From: an uncultured Verrucomicrobiota bacterium
Lineage (GTDB): Bacteria; Verrucomicrobiota; Kiritimatiellia; CAIVKH01
Reading direction: 5' to 3'
Assembly: GCA_937894535.1 (NCBI GenBank)
Contig: CALBHI010000026.1
Span: 1 to 6,038 of the forward strand
Length of the DNA stretch: 6,038 nt
Under the pieces are notes generated by a model. That model worked only from the letters and a program-made list of their open reading frames with translations, made no database searches and was not told the DNA's origin. Within the stretch, counting starts at the first letter, position 1; each line of letters starts with the position of its first letter. Positions 1-5,027 of the stretch are shown here, piece by piece. The position numbers were made by a program, and so were the translations under genes.

Positions 1-2244
1 GACCCCCACCCGCTGTTCGACCTGCGCCGCGAAACCCTCCAGCGCCGCGCCGACCTCGAAGCCAACCCGGTGCGCGGCCTGCTCGGCGGCCGCATCGACC
101 TCATCCCGCACCAACTCTACATCGCCGCCGAAGTCAGCCGCCGCGACGTCCCCCGCATCCTGCTCGCCGACGAAGTCGGCCTCGGCAAAACCATCGAGGC
201 CTGCCTCATCCTCCACCGCATGCTCATCACCGGCCGCATCCACCGCGCCCTGATCCTCGTCCCCGGCCCGCTCGTCCACCAGTGGTTCGTCGAACTGATC
301 CGCCGCTTCAACCTCCCCTTCACCATCCTCGACGAACCGCGCTGCGCGACCATGCAGGAAGACGACGACCACAATCCGTTTCTCGACGAACACCAGGTGA
401 TCTGCGCGACCGACTTCCTCCAGCGCCACCCCGACCGCGCCGCCCAGCTCATCGGCGCCGGTTGGGACCTGCTCATCGTCGACGAAGCCCACCACCTGAC
501 CTGGCACCCTGAACATCCCAGCCCCTCGTACCGGCTCGTCGAAGCCCTCGCCCAGGCCACGCCCTCGTTGATCCTGCTTACCGCCACCCCGGAGCAACTC
601 GGACCAGAAAGCCACTTCGCCCGACTGCGCCTGCTCGATCCGCACCGCTACCACGACCTCGACGCCTACCTGGAGGAACACGAACGCTACGCCGCCGTCG
701 TCGCTAAAACCAATGCGCTGATCGCCTCCGGCGACGAAGCGAAACTCCAACACCTGCTCGACCAGCACGGCCCCGGCCGCGTCATGTTCCGCAACACCCG
801 CGCGACCATGAAGGGATTCCCGAAACGCCACCTCCACCGCTGGCCGCTGCAACTCGCGCCCGGCTCCAAGACCGACCCGCGCGTGAACTGGCTCGCCGAC
901 TTCCTGCGCAAGCACGAGGACCGAAAGGTGCTCGTCATCACCCAGACCAAGGAGGAAGTGCTCGCCTTGCAGAAAAGCCTGCAGGCGCTGGTCAAGGTCA
1001 ACACCGCGCTGTTTCACGAGGACATGCCGCTGATCCAGTGCGACCGCCAGGCCGCGTGGTTCGCCGAGCCGGACGGCGCGCGCCTGCTCATCGCCTCGGA
1101 GATCGGCGGCGAAGGCCGCAACTTCCAGTTCGTCCAGCACCTCGTGCTGATCCACCTCCCCGACGACCCGGACATGCTGGAACAACGCATCGGCCGCCTC
1201 GACCGCATCGGCCAGACCGGCGACATCCACATCCACGTCCCGGTCATCGAACACGCCGTCGAGGACGACCGCCTACGCTGGTTCCACGAAGGGCTCAACG
1301 CCTTCGAGGAGCCGATGTCCGGCGCGCACGACATCATGGAACGCTTCCGTGACCGGTTGAAGAAGATCGATTTGAAACTCATCGCCGAGACCAAGGTGTA
1401 CCGGCTCGCCGTGCGCGAACGCATCGAACGCGGACGCGACCGCCTGCTCGAATTGAACTCGTGCCGCCCGGCTGTCGCCGCGGCGTGGATCGCCCGGATC
1501 GATGCGGTGGACCGCAGTCCCGATCTCGCCGCGTTGTTCGGGCGGCTGTGCGACCACTTCGGCGTGAATCCCGAACCGATGACCGGCCGTGATCTGTTAA
1601 TCCAACGCACGCACCTTTTCGACCAGGCGTTTCCGCTCGGACCCGATCCACTGCCCGCCACCTACGACCGCAAACGCGCGATGGCCCGCGAGGACATGGC
1701 CCTGATCACCTGGGACCATCCGATGGTGCGTGGGGCGATCGACCTGCTGCTCGGCGCGGAGAGCGGCAACGCCGCGCTCGCCATCGCCCCGACCGCGCGC
1801 GGTTTCACCGTGCAGGCCGTCTTCGTCGTCACCTGCATCGCGCCACCCGAACTCGAGCTGGGCCGGTTCCTGCCGCCCAGCCCGGTCACGGTTACGGTGG
1901 GCGAATACACCGAACGTCCCGCCGGCCTGCGCGAACCCAAGGCGTGGGAAACCATCGCCCTGCAACCGGCGATCCGCGCCGCCTTGCCCGAACTGCTCGA
2001 GGCGGCCCGCGACGCAGCCGATCAACGTCTACCCGACCTGCTGCGCACCGCGCGGAAGCAACTCGACGAGGTCGTCGGCGGCGAAGCACGCCGCCTCTCC
2101 GCGCTCAAGAAGATCAACGACCACATCCGCGACGACGAACTCGAAGCCGCCGCCGAACGCCTCGCCCGCCTGCGCGACCTCCTCGCCACCGCCACCCTCC
2201 GCCTCGACAGCCTCCTCCTCATCACCCCGCCCCCGAAGGGGTAA
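1..2244 (+). CDS. rapA: RNA polymerase-associated ATPase RapA (Swi2/Snf2 family), 5' partial
   Basis: The reading frame is open from base 1, so the gene starts upstream and the GTG at 70 is internal; 747 codons are visible, ending in TAA. RapA is a cytoplasmic Swi2/Snf2 ATPase that binds RNA polymerase and helps recycle stalled or post-termination complexes. Visible in window-codon numbering: an entry segment with LIPHQLYIA, the Walker A motif DEVGLGKT (57-64), the DEAH box (161-164), motif III TAT (194-196) followed by PEQLG and SHFARLRLLDP, then RNTR and KGFPKR. The second RecA-like lobe has GEGRN (370-374) and EQRIGRLDRIGQ (394-405). The RapA-specific C-terminal region follows, including ITWDHPMVR, RFLPPSPV and IRDDELEA. 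This block order matches enterobacterial RapA as I remember it (about 968 aa). Roughly 120 N-terminal residues, covering most of the Tudor-like domain, are missing off the edge. The spacer between KGFPKR and DPRVNW is about 15 residues, against more than 50 in E. coli. The gene converges with rimO across the RAYT insertion. Confidence 0.95.
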   Translation, partial: DPHPLFDLRRETLQRRADLEANPVRGLLGGRIDLIPHQLYIAAEVSRRDVPRILLADEVGLGKTIEACLILHRMLITGRIHRALILVPGPLVHQWFVELIRRFNLPFTILDEPRCATMQEDDDHNPFLDEHQVICATDFLQRHPDRAAQLIGAGWDLLIVDEAHHLTWHPEHPSPSYRLVEALAQATPSLILLTATPEQLGPESHFARLRLLDPHRYHDLDAYLEEHERYAAVVAKTNALIASGDEAKLQHLLDQHGPGRVMFRNTRATMKGFPKRHLHRWPLQLAPGSKTDPRVNWLADFLRKHEDRKVLVITQTKEEVLALQKSLQALVKVNTALFHEDMPLIQCDRQAAWFAEPDGARLLIASEIGGEGRNFQFVQHLVLIHLPDDPDMLEQRIGRLDRIGQTGDIHIHVPVIEHAVEDDRLRWFHEGLNAFEEPMSGAHDIMERFRDRLKKIDLKLIAETKVYRLAVRERIERGRDRLLELNSCRPAVAAAWIARIDAVDRSPDLAALFGRLCDHFGVNPEPMTGRDLLIQRTHLFDQAFPLGPDPLPATYDRKRAMAREDMALITWDHPMVRGAIDLLLGAESGNAALAIAPTARGFTVQAVFVVTCIAPPELELGRFLPPSPVTVTVGEYTERPAGLREPKAWETIALQPAIRAALPELLEAARDAADQRLPDLLRTARKQLDEVVGGEARRLSALKKINDHIRDDELEAAAERLARLRDLLATATLRLDSLLLITPPPKG

Positions 2245-2254
2245 ACGAGGTTTT

Positions 2255-2262
2255 GGATTTCA
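2255..2262. repeat. 8-bp direct repeat GGATTTCA, left copy
   Basis: GGATTTCA lies 11 bp downstream of the rapA stop and 12 bp outside the first left-end hairpin of the RAYT unit. The same 8 bases recur in the same orientation at the other boundary (3372-3379). It could mark a duplicated or recombined target, or be coincidence; HUH/Y1 transposases normally make no target-site duplication. Confidence 0.35.
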
Positions 2263-2274
2263 GTGTTCAGGTGT

Positions 2275-2307
2275 CCCCATGTTGGGGTCACCCCCATGTT
2301 GGGGTCA
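2275..2307. repeat. Two tandem REP-like hairpins at the left end of the RAYT unit
   Basis: A 16-bp unit occurs twice at a 17-bp period (2275-2290 and 2292-2307). Each unit contains an imperfect palindrome, read on the minus strand as CCCCAACATGGGG, which folds into a 5-bp CCCCA/TGGGG stem with a 3-nt loop (plus-strand spans 2275-2287 and 2292-2304). On the minus strand both hairpins are preceded by a TGA-containing tetramer: CTGA before the proximal one and GTGA before the distal one. The pattern of guide tetramer plus short stem-loop resembles REP sequences recognised by RAYT proteins, although the enterobacterial tetramer is GTAG. Neither hairpin is followed by a T-run, so a terminator role for rapA or the RAYT gene is not evident. 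Confidence 0.7.
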
Positions 2308-2322
2308 GCCCTTAAATATTAA
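2298..2322 (+). repeat. Left arm of a perfect 25-bp inverted repeat
   Basis: This arm is the exact reverse complement of 3333-3357, with mismatches starting on both sides of the 25 bp. It runs from a GC-rich outer half (GTTGGGGTCAGCCC) into an AT-rich inner half (TTAAATATTAA). It overlaps the 3' end of the RAYT gene: on the minus strand it encodes the terminal residues LIFKG and the TGA stop (2305-2307). Its outer half also forms part of the proximal hairpin. Confidence 0.92.
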
Positions 2323-3297
2323 CGCAAGCTTACGTTGCCATCGCACAAAGCTAGGCGCACTGGTTGCGCGACGGATGGCCAGGCAAACACCGGCCCCGGT
2401 GGTGATTTGCAAGTATGGAGCGATTTCGCGCTGGGTAAGGCCGGCATAGCGCCGCAAGGCCCAAGCGAAGAAGCCGCGGGCGGCGGCGTTTTGCTTGCCA
2501 CGGGCAAGGTGTGCATCACGGGTTCCCAAAACCTCCTCGACGGCCTTGCCGACCGATTCCGGCGTCTTCCATTGCTTCATCGCACGCAGTGATATGTCTT
2601 CGCGTTTAACCCGGGACATCCCCGCCTGATAACGACGCTTGATGCCTGTAACAAAATCTTCCGGGCCAATGGCGACCGGATTGGATTTCATGAGCTGTAC
2701 AAATTCTTCATCCGTATGCGTCAATCCGGATTCAACAAAACGGGCATAGGCTCTCGCCGTGGAGGGGCGGCCAAGGTTCTGCATCATGAGGATGACCGGT
2801 TGCGTAATGAGCCAATCGGGACATTTATCAAGCCCGGTATAGGTTCGGTAACTGCTCCACGGATATGACCGCAACTCCTCCACCCGCTCGGGGATCGGAC
2901 AATCCCTCCACCGTTTACCTTGAACCGGATTTAGATGGATATAGCGGCTCAACTTGAGCAGATAGGCATCTCCCTCAACTACCTGCGCCCCGTAGCGACC
3001 CTGAAACAAATGTCCATGGCGGTTATGCCGCCGATTAAAGTAAACCGTGTAGCCCGTTAACAGACTACCCATGAAACGATCCAGATTGCCCAATGGGGTC
3101 TCGACCAACAGGTGGATGTGATTGGACATCAGGCAATACAGGTACACCCGCACCTGATAAACCTCCGCGCTCTCGGCCAACCGAGCCAACATCCGCTTCC
3201 GATCCCGGTCATCCTTGAAAACATGCCCCCGTTCATTTCCCCGGCACGTTACATGGTATATACCGCCCGCCATCAAGATGCGTAATCGTCTTGCCAT
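2305..3297 (-). CDS. REP-associated tyrosine transposase (RAYT, Y1_Tnp family) with C-terminal DnaA-like domain
   Basis: This is a complete 330-aa single-strand DNA transposase of the IS200/REP type. The start chosen is the ATG at 3297 because the protein then begins MARRLRI with GGIYHVTCRGNERGHVF following, the usual N-terminus of this family; an in-frame ATG at 3303 adds two residues. No clear Shine-Dalgarno sequence precedes either. Seen: the metal-binding HUH motif as HIH in MSNHIHLLVE (about 58-67), HGHLFQGRY (about 95-102), and the candidate catalytic Tyr119 in RYIHLNPV, which aligns with the Tyr of YIYINPV in E. coli TnpA-REP. Residues 260-312 (QNAAARGFFAWALRRYAGLTQREIAPYL, then a basic stretch) resemble the DnaA C-terminal helix-turn-helix appended in many longer RAYTs. 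All catalytic motifs are present and there is no frameshift, so it may be active. Its last five codons and stop lie inside the left inverted-repeat arm. GC is lower than in rapA or rimO, suggesting transfer. Confidence 0.93.
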   Translation of the reverse strand: MARRLRILMAGGIYHVTCRGNERGHVFKDDRDRKRMLARLAESAEVYQVRVYLYCLMSNHIHLLVETPLGNLDRFMGSLLTGYTVYFNRRHNRHGHLFQGRYGAQVVEGDAYLLKLSRYIHLNPVQGKRWRDCPIPERVEELRSYPWSSYRTYTGLDKCPDWLITQPVILMMQNLGRPSTARAYARFVESGLTHTDEEFVQLMKSNPVAIGPEDFVTGIKRRYQAGMSRVKREDISLRAMKQWKTPESVGKAVEEVLGTRDAHLARGKQNAAARGFFAWALRRYAGLTQREIAPYLQITTGAGVCLAIRRATSAPSFVRWQRKLALIFKG

Positions 3298-3332
3298 GCG
3301 CATAGAGCACCACGCAACACATGCCGTGTCAA

Positions 3333-3357
3333 TTAATATTTAAGGGCTGACCCCAAC
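3333..3357 (-). repeat. Right arm of the 25-bp inverted repeat
   Basis: This arm is the exact reverse complement of 2298-2322 and lies 35 bp upstream of the transposase ATG. Read along the plus strand it carries the same GGGCTGACCCCAAC core, here leading out of the element. Its AT-rich inner half (TTAAATATTAA on the minus strand) is the only AT-rich stretch upstream of the RAYT gene and could contribute to its promoter. A TTGACA hexamer follows at 3332-3327, but no good -10 box stands at the right distance from it. Confidence 0.92.
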
Positions 3358-3373
3358 GGGGGCCAACGGGGGG
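3351..3373 (+). repeat. Degenerate hairpin pair / 10-bp tandem repeat at the right end of the RAYT unit
   Basis: CCAACGGGGG is repeated head to tail at 3353-3362 and 3363-3372. The first copy, with two preceding Cs, can form a small CCCC-AAC-GGGG stem-loop (3351-3361) preceded by CTGA (3347-3350), the same guide-like tetramer as at the left end. The second is shortened at its 5' side and lacks the TGA. It looks like a decayed version of the two-hairpin array at 2275-2307. Confidence 0.6.
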
Positions 3374-3379
3374 ATTTCA
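3372..3379. repeat. 8-bp direct repeat GGATTTCA, right copy
   Basis: This is identical and in the same orientation to 2255-2262. Its first two Gs coincide with the end of the right-end G-run. See the left copy for interpretation. Confidence 0.35.
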
Positions 3380-3393
3380 CGCGGGTGACGCGT
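3379..3393 (-). terminator. Possible weak hairpin downstream of rimO
   Basis: On the minus strand ACGCG-TCACC-CGCGT forms a 5-bp GC-rich stem with a 5-nt loop, 29 nt after the rimO stop. There is no following T-run, so intrinsic termination is only a possibility. If transcription reads through here it would enter the RAYT gene, which is on the same strand. Confidence 0.2.
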
Positions 3394-3422
3394 TGCGTTG
3401 ACATGCTCCCACCGCGCCGGGA

Positions 3423-4901
3423 TCAGGCGGGGCGGGCGATGAGGTCGTAGTCGAGGCTGCTCTCGATCACGGCGGGGATGATGGTGCCGGGTTCGAGGCG
3501 GGCGGCGGTGCGGCCTTTGAGGAAGATCACGCCGTCGACGTCGCTGGCCTCGCGCTGGCTGCGGCCCATCGCGGTGACGCCGCGCGGAACGGACATGCCG
3601 GGACCGGGTGCGCCGTCCACCATCACGTCCACCGTGCGGCCGACCATGGCGGCGAGCCGTTTACGCGAGACCTCAAGCTGTGCGGCCATGATGGCGTCGC
3701 GGCGGCGTTTCTTCTCGACCAACGGCACGTTGTCGGGCAGCCGCGCCGAGGGGGTTTTCGGCTCGTGCGAGTACATGAAGACACCGACGTGGGAGAAGCG
3801 GCCTTCCTGAACGAAGGCGAGCAGCTCGTCGAACTGCTCGGCGGTTTCGCCGGGGTAGCCGACGATGAAGGTGGTGCGGATCGCGCCGTCCGGCCAGGTG
3901 GCGCGGATGCGGTCAAGCAACGCGACCGTCTCCTTGCGCAGCATGCCGCGGCCCATGTCGCTGAGCATGCGGTCGGAGATGTGCTGCAAGGGCATGTCGA
4001 TGTACGGGCAGAGGCGCGGGTCGGAGGCCAGGGTGGCGAGCATGTCGTCGGTGAGGAAACGCGGGAAGGCGTACATCAGGCGGAACCACACCGGGGCGTC
4101 GATGGCGAACAGGGCCTTCATCAGCGCGGACAAGCGGTACTCGCCGTAGAGGTCGCGGCCGTAGCTGGTGGTGTCCTGGGCGATCAGGCTGATTTCCACG
4201 GCGCCACCCTCGATCAGTTCGCGGGCCTCGCGCACGATGTCCTCGACGGGACGGCTGACCTGGACGCCGCGGATGTAGGGGATGGAGCAGAACTTGCAGA
4301 AATTGGAGCAGCCTTCGCTGATCTTGAGGTGCGCGATGTGCGGGGAGCCAAGGCGCAGGCGCGGCGCGGTGAGGAACTGGTTGTAGCTGGCGGTGAAGGA
4401 GCCGGCGCCGGCGGCGAGCCCCTTGAAGCGTTTGTCGCCGATGACCACCGGGATGCCTTCGGCGGCGGGTTTGGGCTTGGTGGTGCCGGCGGCGAGCTCG
4501 CGGCAGATTTCCTCGAGCTTCGGGTAGTCCTGAAAGCCGACCAAGGCATCGGCGTCCTTGAGGTAGCCGCTGGTCTCGGGGGCGCCGGAGGCGCGTTCAA
4601 CGAGGCAGCCGAGGGCGACCACGGATTTCACGCGGCCGCTTTTCTTCAGGTCCTGCAGTTCGCGCAACACCCCGGCCGATTCCTCGCGGGAGTCGGTGAT
4701 GAAGCCGCAGGTGTTAACCAGGCAGACATCGGCCTCGGCGGGATCCTCGGCGACGAGGAACCCGGAGGTGATCAACTTGCCGAGGATACGTTCAGAGTCG
4801 ACCTCGTTCTTGGCGCAGCCGAGGCTGATCAGGCTGACCACCGGCGGGCGTTTCTCGTCGGTGAGCACAGCGGCGGAGCGGGATGTTTTTTTGGCGGACA
4901 T
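3423..4901 (-). CDS. rimO: Ribosomal protein S12 (aspartate C3) methylthiotransferase RimO
   Basis: RimO is a cytoplasmic radical-SAM enzyme that adds a methylthio group to the beta-carbon of the conserved aspartate of ribosomal protein S12. The protein is complete (492 aa from the ATG at 4901). Domains: an N-terminal UPF0004/MTTase domain with three cluster cysteines (Cys29 in SLGCAKNEVDSERIL, Cys65 in NTCGF, Cys99 in LGCL); a radical-SAM domain with Cys198, Cys202 and Cys205 in EGCSNFCKFCSIP; then SLIAQDTTSYGRDLYG, YIDMPLQHISDRML and TTFIVGYPGET; and a C-terminal TRAM domain (about 418-490) ending LDYDLIARPA. NEVDSERIL, the QDTT/YG segment and PLQH favour RimO over MiaB. The stretch between the first MTTase cysteine and the radical-SAM cluster is about 36 residues longer than in E. 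coli RimO. A TTG at 4931 would extend the frame by ten residues, but the ATG is preferred because a promoter-like sequence ends just before it. The hybrid kinase gene lies 126 bp upstream on the same strand. Confidence 0.95.
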   Translation of the reverse strand: MSAKKTSRSAAVLTDEKRPPVVSLISLGCAKNEVDSERILGKLITSGFLVAEDPAEADVCLVNTCGFITDSREESAGVLRELQDLKKSGRVKSVVALGCLVERASGAPETSGYLKDADALVGFQDYPKLEEICRELAAGTTKPKPAAEGIPVVIGDKRFKGLAAGAGSFTASYNQFLTAPRLRLGSPHIAHLKISEGCSNFCKFCSIPYIRGVQVSRPVEDIVREARELIEGGAVEISLIAQDTTSYGRDLYGEYRLSALMKALFAIDAPVWFRLMYAFPRFLTDDMLATLASDPRLCPYIDMPLQHISDRMLSDMGRGMLRKETVALLDRIRATWPDGAIRTTFIVGYPGETAEQFDELLAFVQEGRFSHVGVFMYSHEPKTPSARLPDNVPLVEKKRRRDAIMAAQLEVSRKRLAAMVGRTVDVMVDGAPGPGMSVPRGVTAMGRSQREASDVDGVIFLKGRTAARLEPGTIIPAVIESSLDYDLIARPA

Positions 4902-4909
4902 GGCGGCAC

Positions 4910-4938
4910 ACGATACCGCCGGGCGGGGCAAACGACAA
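4910..4938 (-). promoter_or_regulatory. Candidate sigma70-type promoter of rimO
   Basis: On the minus strand TTGTCG (4938-4933) and TATCGT (4915-4910) match the -35 and -10 consensus at four of six positions each and are separated by exactly 17 bp. Transcription would begin about seven bases after the -10, practically at the rimO ATG (4901-4899), giving a leaderless or nearly leaderless mRNA. That agrees with the absence of a Shine-Dalgarno sequence before this ATG. In such GC-rich DNA a chance match is still possible. Confidence 0.4.
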
Positions 4939-5027
4939 CTGTTACCTTTGCGGGGGGGCTGGTCCGGGTCGCATCATGGGCAAGCCGCCCGCGGAGCGGC
5001 ACTGCACCTGCGGGGACAGGCGGGCGT

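Larger units (their letters stand above)
2275..3373 (-). mobile_element. RAYT transposase unit bounded by inverted repeats and REP-like hairpins
   Basis: The unit consists of one intact Y1/RAYT transposase gene, a perfect 25-bp inverted repeat at its two ends (2298-2322 and 3333-3357), and paired C/G-rich hairpin sequences just outside each arm. It fills nearly the whole gap between the convergent genes rapA and rimO. Its base composition is visibly more AT-rich than the genes on either side. The outer limits given are the outermost recognisable hairpin bases and are approximate, because HUH-type ends cannot be fixed from one copy. RAYT genes are usually single-copy domesticated genes that mobilise separate REP copies. 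The long inverted repeat enclosing this gene instead leaves open that the gene itself is or was mobile. Confidence 0.75.

Noticed and set aside
70..72. GTG as the start codon of rapA
   Set aside because: The frame is open to base 1 and the residues before it (DPHPLFDLRRETLQRRADLEANP) read as a normal RapA continuation, so the GTG is an internal Val.
1014..1661. A 215-codon minus-strand frame inside rapA
   Set aside because: Its composition is Arg/Ser/Trp-rich with no recognisable motif; it lies fully antisense to conserved RapA helicase motifs.
2275..2307. CRISPR-like direct repeats
   Set aside because: There are only two 16-bp units, separated by a single base, with no spacers and no cas genes; the hairpin/REP reading explains them better.
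1730..2449. A 239-codon plus-strand frame overlapping rapA and running into the RAYT region
   Set aside because: It is Arg/Ser/Pro-rich, out of frame with rapA and typical of a shadow of high-GC coding sequence; the rapA and RAYT frames have clear family motifs.
2335..2592. An 85-codon plus-strand frame antisense to the RAYT C-terminus
   Set aside because: It has no recognisable domain or ribosome binding site, and the opposite strand carries a coherent protein.
3304..3332. A consensus TTGACA on the minus strand (3332-3327) as -35 box of the RAYT gene
   Set aside because: At 17-bp spacing the -10 would be TGCTCT, a poor match, directly against the 3303 ATG; I could not support a complete promoter.
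4929..4931. TTG as the start of rimO
   Set aside because: The ten extra residues are unlike the family N-terminus and the likely promoter lies across this region; a purine-rich AAAGG upstream is 13 nt away, too far to be convincing.
4984..5000. GC-rich inverted repeat (GCCGC/GCGGC) as a terminator for the hybrid kinase
   Set aside because: The stem is five base pairs with no T-run on the minus strand; such repeats are frequent by chance in this composition.
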